Shown: positions 8,072 through 17,205 of the stretch, piece by piece
Numbering within the stretch: the first letter of the stretch is position 1
Layout: every line of letters begins with the position of its first letter
From: Aquimarina spinulae
GTDB lineage: Bacteria; Bacteroidota; Bacteroidia; Flavobacteriales; Flavobacteriaceae
NCBI RefSeq assembly: GCF_943373825.1
Contig: NZ_CALSBP010000002.1
Location: 981,501 to 1,045,500, forward strand
Reading direction: 5' to 3'
DNA: 64,000 bases
Made by a program: the position numbers and the translations under genes
The notes under the pieces: generated by a model
The model's database searches: none
Seen by the model: only the letters and a program-made list of their open reading frames with translations
Told to the model about the DNA's origin: nothing

Positions 8072-8884
8072 ATGAAAAAATGGATCATTATGGGAATCAG
8101 CATGCTAGGTATGCTCTCCTTAACCGCATTTACCACAAACTCTGGTAAGGATTTGATAATTGATAACATTAAACCTAACGAAATAACCGCGGTAATAAAC
8201 AAAGACACCTCAGAAAAAGAATTAGAGGATTTAAAAGCATTCTTTTTAGAAAATGGTATCGAATTGCTTATCAAAAAAATAGAATTTAATGATAAAAAAG
8301 AGATTACCAGCTTAAGTATTGTTCTTAAAAAAGGAAATTCGAAAAGTCAATATTCTTCCTCTTCTAAGACTCCTATTTCTAAAATAGAATTAGGCTATAA
8401 AGATGGTAATTTATATATCTCAAACTCTGGTATGTTTGACATTGCTGCCTGGAAAAATCAGTCGGGCTTTAGTCACATACAAATTGATATGGACAGCATT
8501 ATGAAGAAGCATAATTTTGTTTTCGATTTTGATGAAGAGAATGACTCTTTATTTTATAAAGGTCATTTTGATGCACAAAAACTAAAGGATCAAATCATGA
8601 AATCTTTTACTTTTGAAGAAGACGAAGATGGAAACTTCTTTTTTAACGGCCAGCAAATGCCACATTTTCAAAATTTCAAATCCAAAAGATATAATTTTGT
8701 AGACAATCCTGATATCGAAAAACTAATTATTATTGACGGAAAGGAAGCTGATTTTAACACCCTGGATACGCTTGCAAAGTCAAATAAGTTAGCCGAAGTA
8801 GATTTTCTTAAGCCAGAAACTGCCATTAGTATTTATGGTGACAAAGCCAAAGATGGTGCAATTATAGCCACTACAAAAGAATAA
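8072..8884 (+). CDS. Hypothetical exported protein related to the M56 protein's C-terminal domain
   Basis: A 270-residue protein with an N-terminal signal segment (about 1-22, MKKWIIMGISMLGMLSLTAF). The body is acidic with no recognised catalytic motif. Its first part (NKDTSEKELEDLKAFFLENGIELLIKKIEFNDKKEITSLSI) resembles residues of the M56 protein (DKSSSKEDLNKVKNALKNDYSLEVKFSGIKRNDAHEITSIKV) in spacing and pattern. Both proteins end in a YGDKAK(N/D)GxI motif similar to that in the plug of TonB-linked proteins. It therefore looks like a free-standing copy of the M56 extracytoplasmic domain and may act with the BlaI/M56 pair (an inference). A terminator follows. Confidence 0.75.
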   Translation: MKKWIIMGISMLGMLSLTAFTTNSGKDLIIDNIKPNEITAVINKDTSEKELEDLKAFFLENGIELLIKKIEFNDKKEITSLSIVLKKGNSKSQYSSSSKTPISKIELGYKDGNLYISNSGMFDIAAWKNQSGFSHIQIDMDSIMKKHNFVFDFDEENDSLFYKGHFDAQKLKDQIMKSFTFEEDEDGNFFFNGQQMPHFQNFKSKRYNFVDNPDIEKLIIIDGKEADFNTLDTLAKSNKLAEVDFLKPETAISIYGDKAKDGAIIATTKE

Positions 8885-8905
8885 ATTTCTTATAAAAAAT
8901 AATAT

Positions 8906-8934
8906 AAGCCTTCATCTTCTTGAAGGCTTTTTTT
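8906..8934. terminator. Bidirectional terminator
   Basis: AAGCCTTCA (8906-8914) pairs with TGAAGGCTT (8921-8929) with a T-run beyond. It lies between the convergent genes ending at 8884 and 8939. Confidence 0.85.
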
Positions 8935-8938
8935 GTCA

Positions 8939-9451
8939 TTAATATTTTAAAAGAGCAGATCTGGGAACATCGAGTTTATCTTTTCCGTTAAGAAATTCCA
9001 GCTCCATAATAAAATTGCATTGTACTACTACTCCACCTAGTTCTTTAACCAAATCACATACAGCTTTAGCGGTTCCTCCAGTAGCCAGTACATCATCATG
9101 AATCAATACATGTTCTCCGGCTTTGATAGCATCGATATGTATTTCTAATGTATCTTCTCCATATTCTAAGCCGTAACTCTTTGATTTTACATCATAGGGT
9201 AACTTTCCTTTTTTTCGAACAGGTATAAATCCTGCTTGTAAACGTTCTGCAATCATACTTCCTATAATAAACCCTCTGGCTTCTATACCAATTACCTTAT
9301 CAATTTTAATACCGTCTGGGCATAAATCAACTAATTGATCTGCGCAACTTACCAAAGCTTTGTGATTTGCTAATAAAGGAGTAATGTCTTTAAATAAAAT
9401 TCCAGGTTTGGGAAAGTCAGAAATATCTCTGATATAATCTTGTAAATTCAT
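8939..9451 (-). CDS. apt: Adenine phosphoribosyltransferase
   Basis: A cytoplasmic purine-salvage enzyme that converts adenine and PRPP to AMP and pyrophosphate. The 170-residue length is normal for the family. Visible signatures are the N-terminal IRDISDFPKPGILFKDITPLL, the EARGFI loop, and the PRPP-binding motif VLIHDDVLATGGTA. It is a single gene with about 380 bp of non-coding DNA upstream and a shared terminator downstream. The identification is secure. Confidence 0.97.
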   Translation of the reverse strand: MNLQDYIRDISDFPKPGILFKDITPLLANHKALVSCADQLVDLCPDGIKIDKVIGIEARGFIIGSMIAERLQAGFIPVRKKGKLPYDVKSKSYGLEYGEDTLEIHIDAIKAGEHVLIHDDVLATGGTAKAVCDLVKELGGVVVQCNFIMELEFLNGKDKLDVPRSALLKY

Positions 9452-9832
9452 TGGCCGAAAATAATGAAAATAAAAAAAAGAGGCTAAAAAAAGATGAAAA
9501 TCGCCTACAAAACGAAAATACTACACAAAATCACCCTTCAAAAGTTTCACTTTATAACAATAAACACGATTTTTAACTACATTTATTAACCAATATCAAG
9601 ATAAAACAATTACATTCTAAAACAATTATTATTCTTTTAGTTACAAAATCATAATCATTTTCACAGATTTCAGTAAAAATATTTTGCCCATAATTTTCTT
9701 TCAGATATATTAAAAAGACAATATAGAAATACCATTAATTTTAACTATAAAAATCTAGAAATCATGTAAACAAAACTACTTTCTTCAGTACCTAAAAATT
9801 AAATCAATTAATCATTTCTAAAACCATTTAAT
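9452..9832. other. Gene-free divergent region between apt and the SPFH gene
   Basis: AT-rich sequence of 381 bp that must hold both divergent promoters. I could not find a full TTG-N20-TAnnTTTG pair or any palindrome on either strand. Confidence 0.6.
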
Positions 9833-11170
9833 ATGCTAACATTTATAGGAATCGTGATGATTCTTACAGGAATCATAATGCTCATAATCAAACCCATTTT
9901 TTCAACTTTAAAAATTATAAATTGGTTCACCAAGTCACGTAATTTTAAATTAATTGGATTCGGTTTTGTGCTAAGTGTGATCTCTAATATGTTTTTTTAT
10001 GCAGAACCTGGTACCGCCTATGCAGTACAATACCCTTGGGGTAGTCAAAAAGCAGTAGTAAATCAAGGTATCAATACCAAAATGTGGGGACGTTTAATCC
10101 CTATACAATTCGAGCTTCCTATCAAATATGTAATTCCAAATAAAGATAGTGGTGAGCTTGGAGAACAAAGTAAATATGCTAATGTAGATGTGGCAAAATA
10201 CTGGGCATTTAGTGATGCCGTAAAAGCCAGAATTGCAACTTCGGTAGTAATTAGTATTAATACCGCAGATGAATCACAATTCTTATCTGTAGCAGACCGT
10301 AATAAAACCGAAAAAAACCTTATTCGATCACGTATCATCCCTAATATTGATCAATCGATTAAGAACACATGTAAATTAATGGATGCTCAGGATTATATCT
10401 CTGGACAAGCGTCTGATTTTGATCGATATTTTAAAGATCAATTAGAAAACGGTATGTATGTACTAGAAGAATACATAGCCAACGAAAACAGAGAATTAAT
10501 TGGGGATAGTAGCGTAGTGAGAACTATCGTGAATAAAGAATCTAAACAGAAACGTTTTAAGATCAAATACGTAAACGGAGAACCAGTACGAGAAAAAGGA
10601 AACTCTCTAAAAGCATATGGTCTTACAGTTGTACAAGCTGTGGTTACCGAAATTGATTGGGAAACTACCTTTGATAAACGATTACAATTACAAAAAGAAG
10701 AGGTAGCACAAACACAGTTAGAAAAACAACAAGCAGAGCGTGAATTCTATCGTGCTCAAAAAGAAACGGCAAAAGGTGAAGCAGAGAAAGCAACAGAACG
10801 TGCTCGATTAGAAAAAGAGCAAATTCAAAAAACTATCGAAGCCGAAACAAAAGCCAAAGTAGCAGAATTTAACCTTATCGAGGAGCGTAAGAATTATGAA
10901 GTTGCACAATTTAAAGCCAAAACACAAAAAACCATGGCAGATGCACAGTCTTATGAAAATGCTAAACTGGTAAGTGCCGGTCTTACTCCACAAGAACGTG
11001 CCGAGTGGGAATATAAGACTTCTGTAAACATAGCCAGGGAGCTTAAAGAGCTAAAACTACCTGAGATCTATATACAGGATGGTGGTAAACAAGATGCTAA
11101 TGGAAACTTATTACAATCATTAATTGGTGCAGATCTTGCCAAAAAGATGATGACCAGAAAAAGTCAATAA
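9833..11170 (+). CDS. SPFH/Band 7 domain membrane protein (flotillin/prohibitin-like)
   Basis: A 445-residue membrane-anchored scaffold-type protein. Two hydrophobic segments lie near the N-terminus (about 2-24 and 42-60). The SPFH/Band 7 domain spans about 60-290. A charged helical region (about 283-365, rich in KEEVAQTQLEKQQAER-type repeats) would form a coiled coil, as in flotillins. The C-terminus (LPEIYIQDGG...LIGADLAKKMM) is short. Such proteins oligomerise in the membrane, but the specific role is unknown. The gene is monocistronic, with a strong terminator after it. Confidence 0.88.
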   Translation: MLTFIGIVMILTGIIMLIIKPIFSTLKIINWFTKSRNFKLIGFGFVLSVISNMFFYAEPGTAYAVQYPWGSQKAVVNQGINTKMWGRLIPIQFELPIKYVIPNKDSGELGEQSKYANVDVAKYWAFSDAVKARIATSVVISINTADESQFLSVADRNKTEKNLIRSRIIPNIDQSIKNTCKLMDAQDYISGQASDFDRYFKDQLENGMYVLEEYIANENRELIGDSSVVRTIVNKESKQKRFKIKYVNGEPVREKGNSLKAYGLTVVQAVVTEIDWETTFDKRLQLQKEEVAQTQLEKQQAEREFYRAQKETAKGEAEKATERARLEKEQIQKTIEAETKAKVAEFNLIEERKNYEVAQFKAKTQKTMADAQSYENAKLVSAGLTPQERAEWEYKTSVNIARELKELKLPEIYIQDGGKQDANGNLLQSLIGADLAKKMMTRKSQ

Positions 11171-11216
11171 ATGAACTTACATATAGCATAGCTGTGCTTT
11201 AACACACATACTATCA

Positions 11217-11275
11217 AGCTACTCGAATCCTGTTTTTAGATCGTGTTTATCTAAAACCTGTCGGGTAGCTTTTTT
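11217..11275 (+). terminator. Two-tier terminator after the SPFH gene
   Basis: The outer stem AAGCTACTCGA/TCGGGTAGCTT (11217-11227 with 11261-11271) encloses an inner stem TTTAGAT/ATCTAAA. A run of six T follows. Confidence 0.85.
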
Positions 11276-11302
11276 CTATCTGCGAAAAAGTCTATATAAA
11301 TT

Positions 11303-11333
11303 TTGCCAGCAATATAAAAAACAACTATATTTG
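11303..11333 (+). promoter_or_regulatory. Promoter of tRNA-Arg
   Basis: TTG (11303-11305), exactly 20 bp, then TATATTTG (11326-11333). This is a textbook Bacteroidetes promoter, and the tRNA's first base is 13 nt after the -7 box. Confidence 0.85.
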
Positions 11334-11345
11334 CACCCGCAAAAA

Positions 11346-11419
11346 GGCCTCGTAGCATAACTGAATAGTGCACTTGATTACGGCTCAAGAGGTTGCAGGT
11401 TTGAATCCTGCCGAGGTCA
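11346..11419 (+). tRNA. tRNA-Arg (anticodon ACG)
   Basis: A 74-nt cloverleaf. The acceptor stem is GGCCTCG/CGAGGTC with one G-T pair, and the D stem is GCAT/GTGC. The anticodon stem is CTTGA/TCAAG around loop TTACGGC, giving anticodon ACG (A34 normally becomes inosine). The T stem is GCAGG/CCTGC around TTTGAAT. The discriminator is A and CCA is not encoded. The last 16 bases plus one flanking base reappear three times downstream. Confidence 0.95.
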
Positions 11420-11427
11420 CAACAAGC

Positions 11428-11459
11428 AAAAAACCACGTCCAAAAGACGTGGTTTTTTA
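11428..11459 (+). terminator. Terminator of tRNA-Arg
   Basis: AAAACCACGTC (11430-11440) pairs with GACGTGGTTTT (11446-11456) around a 5-nt loop, followed by T's. Confidence 0.9.
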
Positions 11460-11573
11460 TTTTATGGAAAAACTAAACGTAGTTTGAAGTTTTGGAATAA
11501 AATAAAGAACTAGAGTAATAACTCGTGGTTTCTTATTTGCAACAACGAGTTTTAATTAGGATCATTATTAAAT

Positions 11574-11900
11574 AATCCTGCCGAGGTCACGAATGAATCA
11601 CAAAAAATGTGAATTGCTAAGCGAGTTTCAGAAATGAAGCTCGCTTCTTTTTTGAAATAAAGCCAAGTGATTCTTTTTGTGATTCTCAAAGCGGAGCTTT
11701 GTCAGGAAAGGTTATAATCAATCCTGCCGAGGTCACGAATGAATCACAAAAAATGTGAATTGCTAAGCGAGTTTCAGAAATGAAGCTCGCTTCTTTTTTG
11801 AAATAAAGCCAAGTGATTCTTTTTGTGATTCTCAAAGCGGAGCTTTGTCAGGAAAGGTTATAATCAATCCTGCCGAGGTCACGAATGAATCACAAAAAAT
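11574..11900 (+). repeat. 146-bp tandem repeats seeded by the tRNA-Arg 3' end (two full units plus a partial third)
   Basis: Units start at 11574, 11720 and 11866. Each begins with a 17-base copy of tRNA positions 11404-11420 (T-loop end, T-stem and acceptor 3' strand). Full units are near-identical over 146 bp; the third stops after about 34 bp. Each full unit contains a 10-bp hairpin with a T-run (AGCGAGTTTC/GAAGCTCGCT), an outer inverted repeat GAATCACAAAAA/TTTTTGTGATTC, and a small hairpin CAAAGC/GCTTTG. No protein-coding gene is present. The structure resembles serial integration scars or a structured RNA or repeat element linked to the tRNA. Confidence 0.9.
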
Positions 11901-12195
11901 TGTTTTTAAAACAAATGACCTTATATCACAAACAAAAGTAATTTCATTTTCAGTACAATTTTATTTTAATTGTTTAATAACCAACACCTTATACACATGT
12001 AAATTACTGTTTTTAACCATGTGTGATAACCATAAAATTAATACTGTTTTATTCTTACTAAAAATATAATACTGATTATCAGCGTTTTAGACATCTAATT
12101 CTAACAAAAAAACGTTAAAAAAACCAACTATCTAATAACGAGTGATTTATCGAATTTGTTTAATTTAGAATACTAACTTTAATATATCAACACAA

Positions 12196-15100
12196 ATGAA
12201 ATCAATTAATTTAGCAACACTAGCTTTGCTATTGGTCTTCTCTATGATGACCTATGGGCAACAAAATGAAAACAAAGCTTTTTATCACGGAAAAATATCC
12301 TCTGTAGAGTATGTTTCTCCAATGTCTTCCAGACCTCATGATCTCCTACCACCTGATAATTCTTTTAAGGAAGCAAAAGACAAAAGATCATTAGGAAACA
12401 TGGTTGTATCTGGTAAAGATCCACAAACTACTAATGATTATTATGTAAAAAACAGGCATCAGAAATCGGCAAGTATGAGTCTAGCTGCTCCAAGCCTTGT
12501 ATTTGACACCTATTCATCTAATTCTCAACCAACAGATCCATCATTAGCTGTTGGGCCAAATCATGTGTTTGTTGTCTACAACACAGGGTTTATGATTTAT
12601 GATAAAGCAGGTAATCAATTAGTGGGGCAGACAGCTCCTAACCCTGCAATTTTTCCATCTGGAGGATGCTGTGACCTTACGGTTTCTTATGATAATGCTG
12701 CCGACAGGTGGGTATTGTCATTTTTGGGATCCGGAGCACAGGTAGCTATATCTGATGGGCCTGATCCAGTAAATGCCGGGTGGTATATATATAATATATC
12801 ATCAATCAGTGACTACCAAAAATTATCAATATGGAGTGATGGATATTATATTACGGATAATACTAGTAGTAATAACAAAATATGGGCATTAGAGAGATCT
12901 AAAATGTTAACAGGTGATTCTAATGCACAAATAGTAGGTTTCAATCTTCCGGGAATTGTTACTAGCGGTTTTTACAGTCCGCAGGCGTTAAACGTAACTG
13001 ATGCTAATTTACCAGCAGCTGGCGGTGCTACCATTGTATATATGCAGGATAATGCCTGGTCAGGAGTTTCTACTGATCATATCAAATTATGGACTGTTAA
13101 TGTAGATTGGAACAATTCAAATAATTCTACTATATCCAATCCACAGCAGATTAACACAACTTCTTTTATTGGTGTATTTGATGGAGGAAGTTTTTCTAAC
13201 TTAGCTCAACCTGGTGGAGGCGATACTATTGATGCATTACAAGCAACGATTATGAATCAGGCACAATTCAGGAAATTTGCTTCTCATAATTCTGCAATAT
13301 TCAATTTTGTAGTAGATACCGATGGTGGATCTGGTAAGCTTGCCGGAGTACGCTGGTATGAATTCCGTCAAAGTGGAGATAATCAACCATGGTCTTTACA
13401 CCAGGAAGGTACCTATACTGCTCCTGATGGAAGACACGCCTGGAACGCTAGTATGGCAATGGATGCACAAGGTAATATAGGTATGGGATATACATCTATG
13501 TCTGGTCCGAGTACCTCATCAACTGTTAGGGTAAGTTCATATTATACCGGAAGATTAAGTTCGGATCCTGCTGGTGTGATGACAGGAACAGAACAATTAA
13601 TCTCAAACGGAAATGGTAATATTCCTAGTTTACGTTATGGAGATTATAGTAAAATAGATGTTGATCCATCTGATAATTCTTCATTTTGGTTTATAACCGA
13701 ATACATGAAAAATGGTAGAAAAGGAGTTGTTGGAAAATTCCAAATACAATCAGGACCTGCTGATACGCAAGCGCCAACGAATCCAAGCAATTTGACAGCT
13801 AGCAATATCACTTCAAGCGGAGCAACTCTGAATTGGACAGCTTCTACAGATAATGTTGGTGTCACTCAATACAATATTTCTATAGGTGGTAATTCAGTAG
13901 GAACTTCTGCAAGTCCTACTTTTAATGTTACCGGTCTATCTCCATTGACCAATTATAGTGCATCAGTAACTGCACAAGATGCAGCAGGAAATATCTCTGG
14001 AAGTGCTACCGTTTCTTTCACCACCTTAGAAGGAAGTGGAGTAACTTATTGTGATTCTGCAAGTACTAATGTAAATGATGAATATATTGGTAAAGTACAG
14101 GTTAATACAATTGATAATTCTTCGGGAGCTCAGTTTTATTCTGATTTTACATCGGTTTCTACAACCTTAAAAGAAGGGCAAAGTTATGATATCACTGTAA
14201 CTCCAACCTGGACAGGAACTACATACTCAGAAGGATACGCTGTTTGGATTGATTATAACAATAATGGTGACTTTACAGACGCTGGAGAATTAGTATGGTC
14301 CAAAGCAGCTTCGACCGATACTAACAATACTGGATCATTTACGGTACCAAGTGGAACGGCTCAAACTTCAGTAAGAATGAGAGTATCTATGAAATATAAC
14401 GCTATTCCTACTTCATGTGAAACCTTCACGTATGGAGAAGTAGAAGACTATACGATCAACCTGGAACAGGGGACCACAGGAGGGGTAACCTATTGTGATT
14501 CTGCAAGTACCAATGTAAATGATGAATATATTGGTAAAGTACAAGTTAATACAATTGATAATTCTTCGGGAGCTCAGTTTTATTCTGATTTTACATCAGC
14601 TTCTACAACCTTAAAAGAAGGGCAAAGTTATGATATCACTGTAACGCCAACCTGGACAGGAACTACATACGCTGAAGGGTATGCTGTTTGGATTGATTAT
14701 AACAATAATGGTGACTTTACAGACTCTGGAGAATTGGTATGGTCCAAAGCAGCTTCGACCGATACTAACAATACTGGATCATTTACAGTACCAAGTGGAA
14801 CGGCTCAAACTTCTGTAAGAATGAGAGTGTCTATGAAATATAATGCTATTCCTACTTCATGTGAAACCTTCACGTATGGAGAAGTAGAAGACTATACGAT
14901 CAGCCTGGGGAATCGCTCGAATGAGCAGAATAGTGGAAATTTATTAAGAACGTTTACAGAAAACTCTCTTAACAATATTAAATTACATCCTAATCCTGTA
15001 AATGCTCAACTTAACATAAAGATTTTAAAAGGTAGGTTTGAAAGAATCACCATATTCTCTTCTACTGGTACAATTGTAAAAGAGATTAATCCGGAAATTG

Positions 15101-15201
15101 ATTCTTTATCCATAGATGTATCTAAGTTTGCTTCAGGAATGTACTTTGTACGATTCGTTGAAAACGGACTGGCAGTAACCAAAAGATTCATAAAGAAATA
15201 A
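12196..15201 (+). CDS. T9SS-secreted protein with fibronectin III and two GEVED domains
   Basis: A 1001-residue exported protein. The signal peptide covers about 1-21 (ends MTYGQ). A large N-terminal domain (about 90-515) has no motif I can name and looks like a beta-propeller or surface-layer fold. A fibronectin type III domain spans about 526-614. Two near-identical GEVED domains (about 617-755 and 765-903) each end FTYGEVEDYTI. The C-terminal T9SS type A sorting domain (about 930-1001) starts KLHPNPVNAQLNI and ends GMYFVRFVENGLAVTKRFIKK. It should be secreted through the outer membrane and attached or released. A catalytic site is not apparent, so it may be an adhesin or a protease-associated protein. 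Confidence 0.85.
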   Translation: MKSINLATLALLLVFSMMTYGQQNENKAFYHGKISSVEYVSPMSSRPHDLLPPDNSFKEAKDKRSLGNMVVSGKDPQTTNDYYVKNRHQKSASMSLAAPSLVFDTYSSNSQPTDPSLAVGPNHVFVVYNTGFMIYDKAGNQLVGQTAPNPAIFPSGGCCDLTVSYDNAADRWVLSFLGSGAQVAISDGPDPVNAGWYIYNISSISDYQKLSIWSDGYYITDNTSSNNKIWALERSKMLTGDSNAQIVGFNLPGIVTSGFYSPQALNVTDANLPAAGGATIVYMQDNAWSGVSTDHIKLWTVNVDWNNSNNSTISNPQQINTTSFIGVFDGGSFSNLAQPGGGDTIDALQATIMNQAQFRKFASHNSAIFNFVVDTDGGSGKLAGVRWYEFRQSGDNQPWSLHQEGTYTAPDGRHAWNASMAMDAQGNIGMGYTSMSGPSTSSTVRVSSYYTGRLSSDPAGVMTGTEQLISNGNGNIPSLRYGDYSKIDVDPSDNSSFWFITEYMKNGRKGVVGKFQIQSGPADTQAPTNPSNLTASNITSSGATLNWTASTDNVGVTQYNISIGGNSVGTSASPTFNVTGLSPLTNYSASVTAQDAAGNISGSATVSFTTLEGSGVTYCDSASTNVNDEYIGKVQVNTIDNSSGAQFYSDFTSVSTTLKEGQSYDITVTPTWTGTTYSEGYAVWIDYNNNGDFTDAGELVWSKAASTDTNNTGSFTVPSGTAQTSVRMRVSMKYNAIPTSCETFTYGEVEDYTINLEQGTTGGVTYCDSASTNVNDEYIGKVQVNTIDNSSGAQFYSDFTSASTTLKEGQSYDITVTPTWTGTTYAEGYAVWIDYNNNGDFTDSGELVWSKAASTDTNNTGSFTVPSGTAQTSVRMRVSMKYNAIPTSCETFTYGEVEDYTISLGNRSNEQNSGNLLRTFTENSLNNIKLHPNPVNAQLNIKILKGRFERITIFSSTGTIVKEINPEIDSLSIDVSKFASGMYFVRFVENGLAVTKRFIKK
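14041..14920 (+). repeat. 444-bp in-gene tandem duplication (GEVED domains)
   Basis: The DNA from 14041 recurs from 14485 with few, mostly silent changes (period 444 bp, 148 codons). Most of the second copy is nucleotide-identical, which points to recent duplication or gene conversion within the secreted protein's gene. Confidence 0.85.
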
Positions 15202-15667
15202 CCAAATAAACTTGTTTTTTTACGATAATAACTACCTGAAAATTGATAAAAAGTATTCTCAAACTTTAATTCATTTTTCAGGTAGTTTTTTGTGGAGTTA
15301 CGCCCCTTTATTCATCGTATTTTAGTTTGTGGAAAAACCAAATTACTATATCACAAATCATAACCGCCTATCGACTGGCTACACTTGTTATACTTAACAA
15401 ATCTCACGGAAAACAGGGTGAAATAAATACCCCAAAAGATTGTACTTAGCACAATAAAATGTATAACAAAATTTTTAGAGTCACTTAATTATTTTACTGA
15501 TTCTGAATATACTGAGCATAAATAATTCTTTACGCTCGGTCTCAAAAATAATTGTCTCAAGTTATTCTTGAAATATCTTATGTAGGATAAAATCGAAAAA
15601 TGAATATCTTTTAACAAAAATAAAAAATATTAAAACGTTTTTTTTAAGACGTTAACCCATATTTGAA
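15202..15667 (+). terminator. Gene-free stretch with terminator at 15230-15291
   Basis: A stem formed by AACTACCTGAAAA (15230-15242) and TTTTTCAGGTAGTT (15274 onward), followed by T's, ends the T9SS gene. The remaining sequence up to 15667 has no visible gene or motif. Confidence 0.75.
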
Positions 15668-16204
15668 ATGACAGAGAACTATATTTTAATCAAAACCCAT
15701 CAACAACAAGATCTTGAGAACATACTTTGCGATCTAGCGAATTTGTATCGAGATACAGAATATGTAAAAGGTATACAGCTCTACAGAAAAAAAGGGCAGA
15801 TAGAACTTTTTTTGATACGATTTACAAAATCACCAGATTTAGAAAAATTCAGTTATTTCGTTAATTATCTGGTTTACCCTATGGATATTCTTGAATTTCA
15901 ATCCAAAGTAAGAGGGTATTATAGAACGACTGATATTAATTCTTATCCAAAATTAAAAGGTGGTGATTGGTTAATGTTGTATGTAAATAGTGAGGATCAA
16001 TCACCAGATAATGTTTACATTACAAACGAAAACAACCAATCTTTTATCTATGATTTTGGTAAGCGGTTAAAACAATTAGATGATACGGTTGAAAGTTTTA
16101 CTGAATTTGCTGTTGACCCAAATGAGTATAATCATATAATTGATATTTTTCCTTCACCAGAAGTGGAGTCCACTAAAATTAAACCTTGGTGGAAATTTTG
16201 GTAA
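15668..16204 (+). CDS. Hypothetical protein, 178 aa
   Basis: I do not recognise this protein. It is soluble and acidic with no signal peptide or membrane segment. It has one run of aromatic and hydrophobic residues at 68-80 (FSYFVNYLVYPMD). The C-terminus is tryptophan-rich (KPWWKFW). Codon use matches the neighbours, and the ATG follows a purine-poor leader. It stands alone between two intergenic regions, next to decayed genes. Nothing in the context indicates a function. Confidence 0.6.
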   Translation: MTENYILIKTHQQQDLENILCDLANLYRDTEYVKGIQLYRKKGQIELFLIRFTKSPDLEKFSYFVNYLVYPMDILEFQSKVRGYYRTTDINSYPKLKGGDWLMLYVNSEDQSPDNVYITNENNQSFIYDFGKRLKQLDDTVESFTEFAVDPNEYNHIIDIFPSPEVESTKIKPWWKFW

Positions 16205-16458
16205 CATGAGCTAATAACATACATAATTTATATTTTCATCTTAAAAAAATAAAAATACACCAATAAATAAATCAATCAGTTCAGGTAATACTTGCTTTGT
16301 TCCGATTCATATATTAATCGTTGTATGCAATATTCCATAGGTTTTAGGTAGCCCGGAAAAAGTTGAGGACATAAATTACAGAAACCGAGCTACGACTCCC
16401 TTATTATTATATTCCTAGATATTAAATTTAAAAACCCATAACATAATAAATATATTAA

Positions 16459-16923
16459 ATGAAGATATTGATTATAATACTTTTTCTTTCATTGTTAATT
16501 GTTAATTGTTCAAAACGAAAACAATTACCTCTTATTGAAAAAATTGAACAATTCAAGGTTTCCAAATGTCAAAATGGTTGTGGAATTGATTCTATAGGAG
16601 TTTGAAAAAATGAAATTGAAAATGGTAATCTAAATGTTAGATTAGGGTACATAGTAAACTGTTCTTGGAGAGAAGCTTATTTGAAAAATGTTACTGAACA
16701 AAATGATACATTACTTATTGAATTAGATAAACCACAATTAAATGATGGAGGATATCCCGTAACGACTTGTGATTGCTTTTTTTATTTTAGTTTTGTTTTA
16801 AAGAATTATACGAATACTCCAAAGGTAATTCGTGTACTTGAATTATTCGAAAATAACAAATACTGGGATGAGAGAGATTTTGATCGATATGAGTTTCAAG
16901 AAACTATTATTGAAAAAAGATAG
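16459..16923 (+). pseudogene. Lipoprotein gene interrupted by an in-frame TGA
   Basis: An ATG at 16459 opens a frame with signal peptide MKILIIILFLSLLIVNC (lipobox IVNC, Cys17). The frame is broken only by TGA at 16603-16605 (codon 49) and then stays open to the TAG at 16921-16923, giving 154 sense-length codons in total. The downstream part (VNCSWREAY, then TTCDCFFYFSFVLKNYTN) reads as real protein, and one frame runs through both halves. A single nonsense mutation or a sequencing error best explains this. There is no sign of selenocysteine machinery here. I do not recognise the protein family. Confidence 0.6.
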
Positions 16924-17205
16924 AACTTTATACAACGCCAAGCATGATATTTTATCAATTAAATAATACCCCCATGTTCTTATATAGTACAAAGATTTCA
17001 CGATGAAAAGGTTATAAAATCAATGCCTATTAGTAAAGATACAGGAGTAGGAAACCCCCGAAAGCTTCTACTAAATTAAAAAGAACACTATTTTTTAAAG
17101 CTGTTTGCAAAAAGCTAGGAGATTTATTTGTAGAAATATCAAATGCCGATACGAATAATTTATATGAATAAGCACTACACATTACTTCATAATTAATAAA
17201 ATGCC

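Noticed and set aside
11845..12069. A 74-codon open frame across the last 146-bp repeat
   Set aside because: It runs through tRNA-derived repeat DNA and has no protein-like pattern.
16603..16605. TGA read as selenocysteine
   Set aside because: No SECIS-like hairpin is evident after the codon and nothing around suggests a redox enzyme. A nonsense mutation is simpler.
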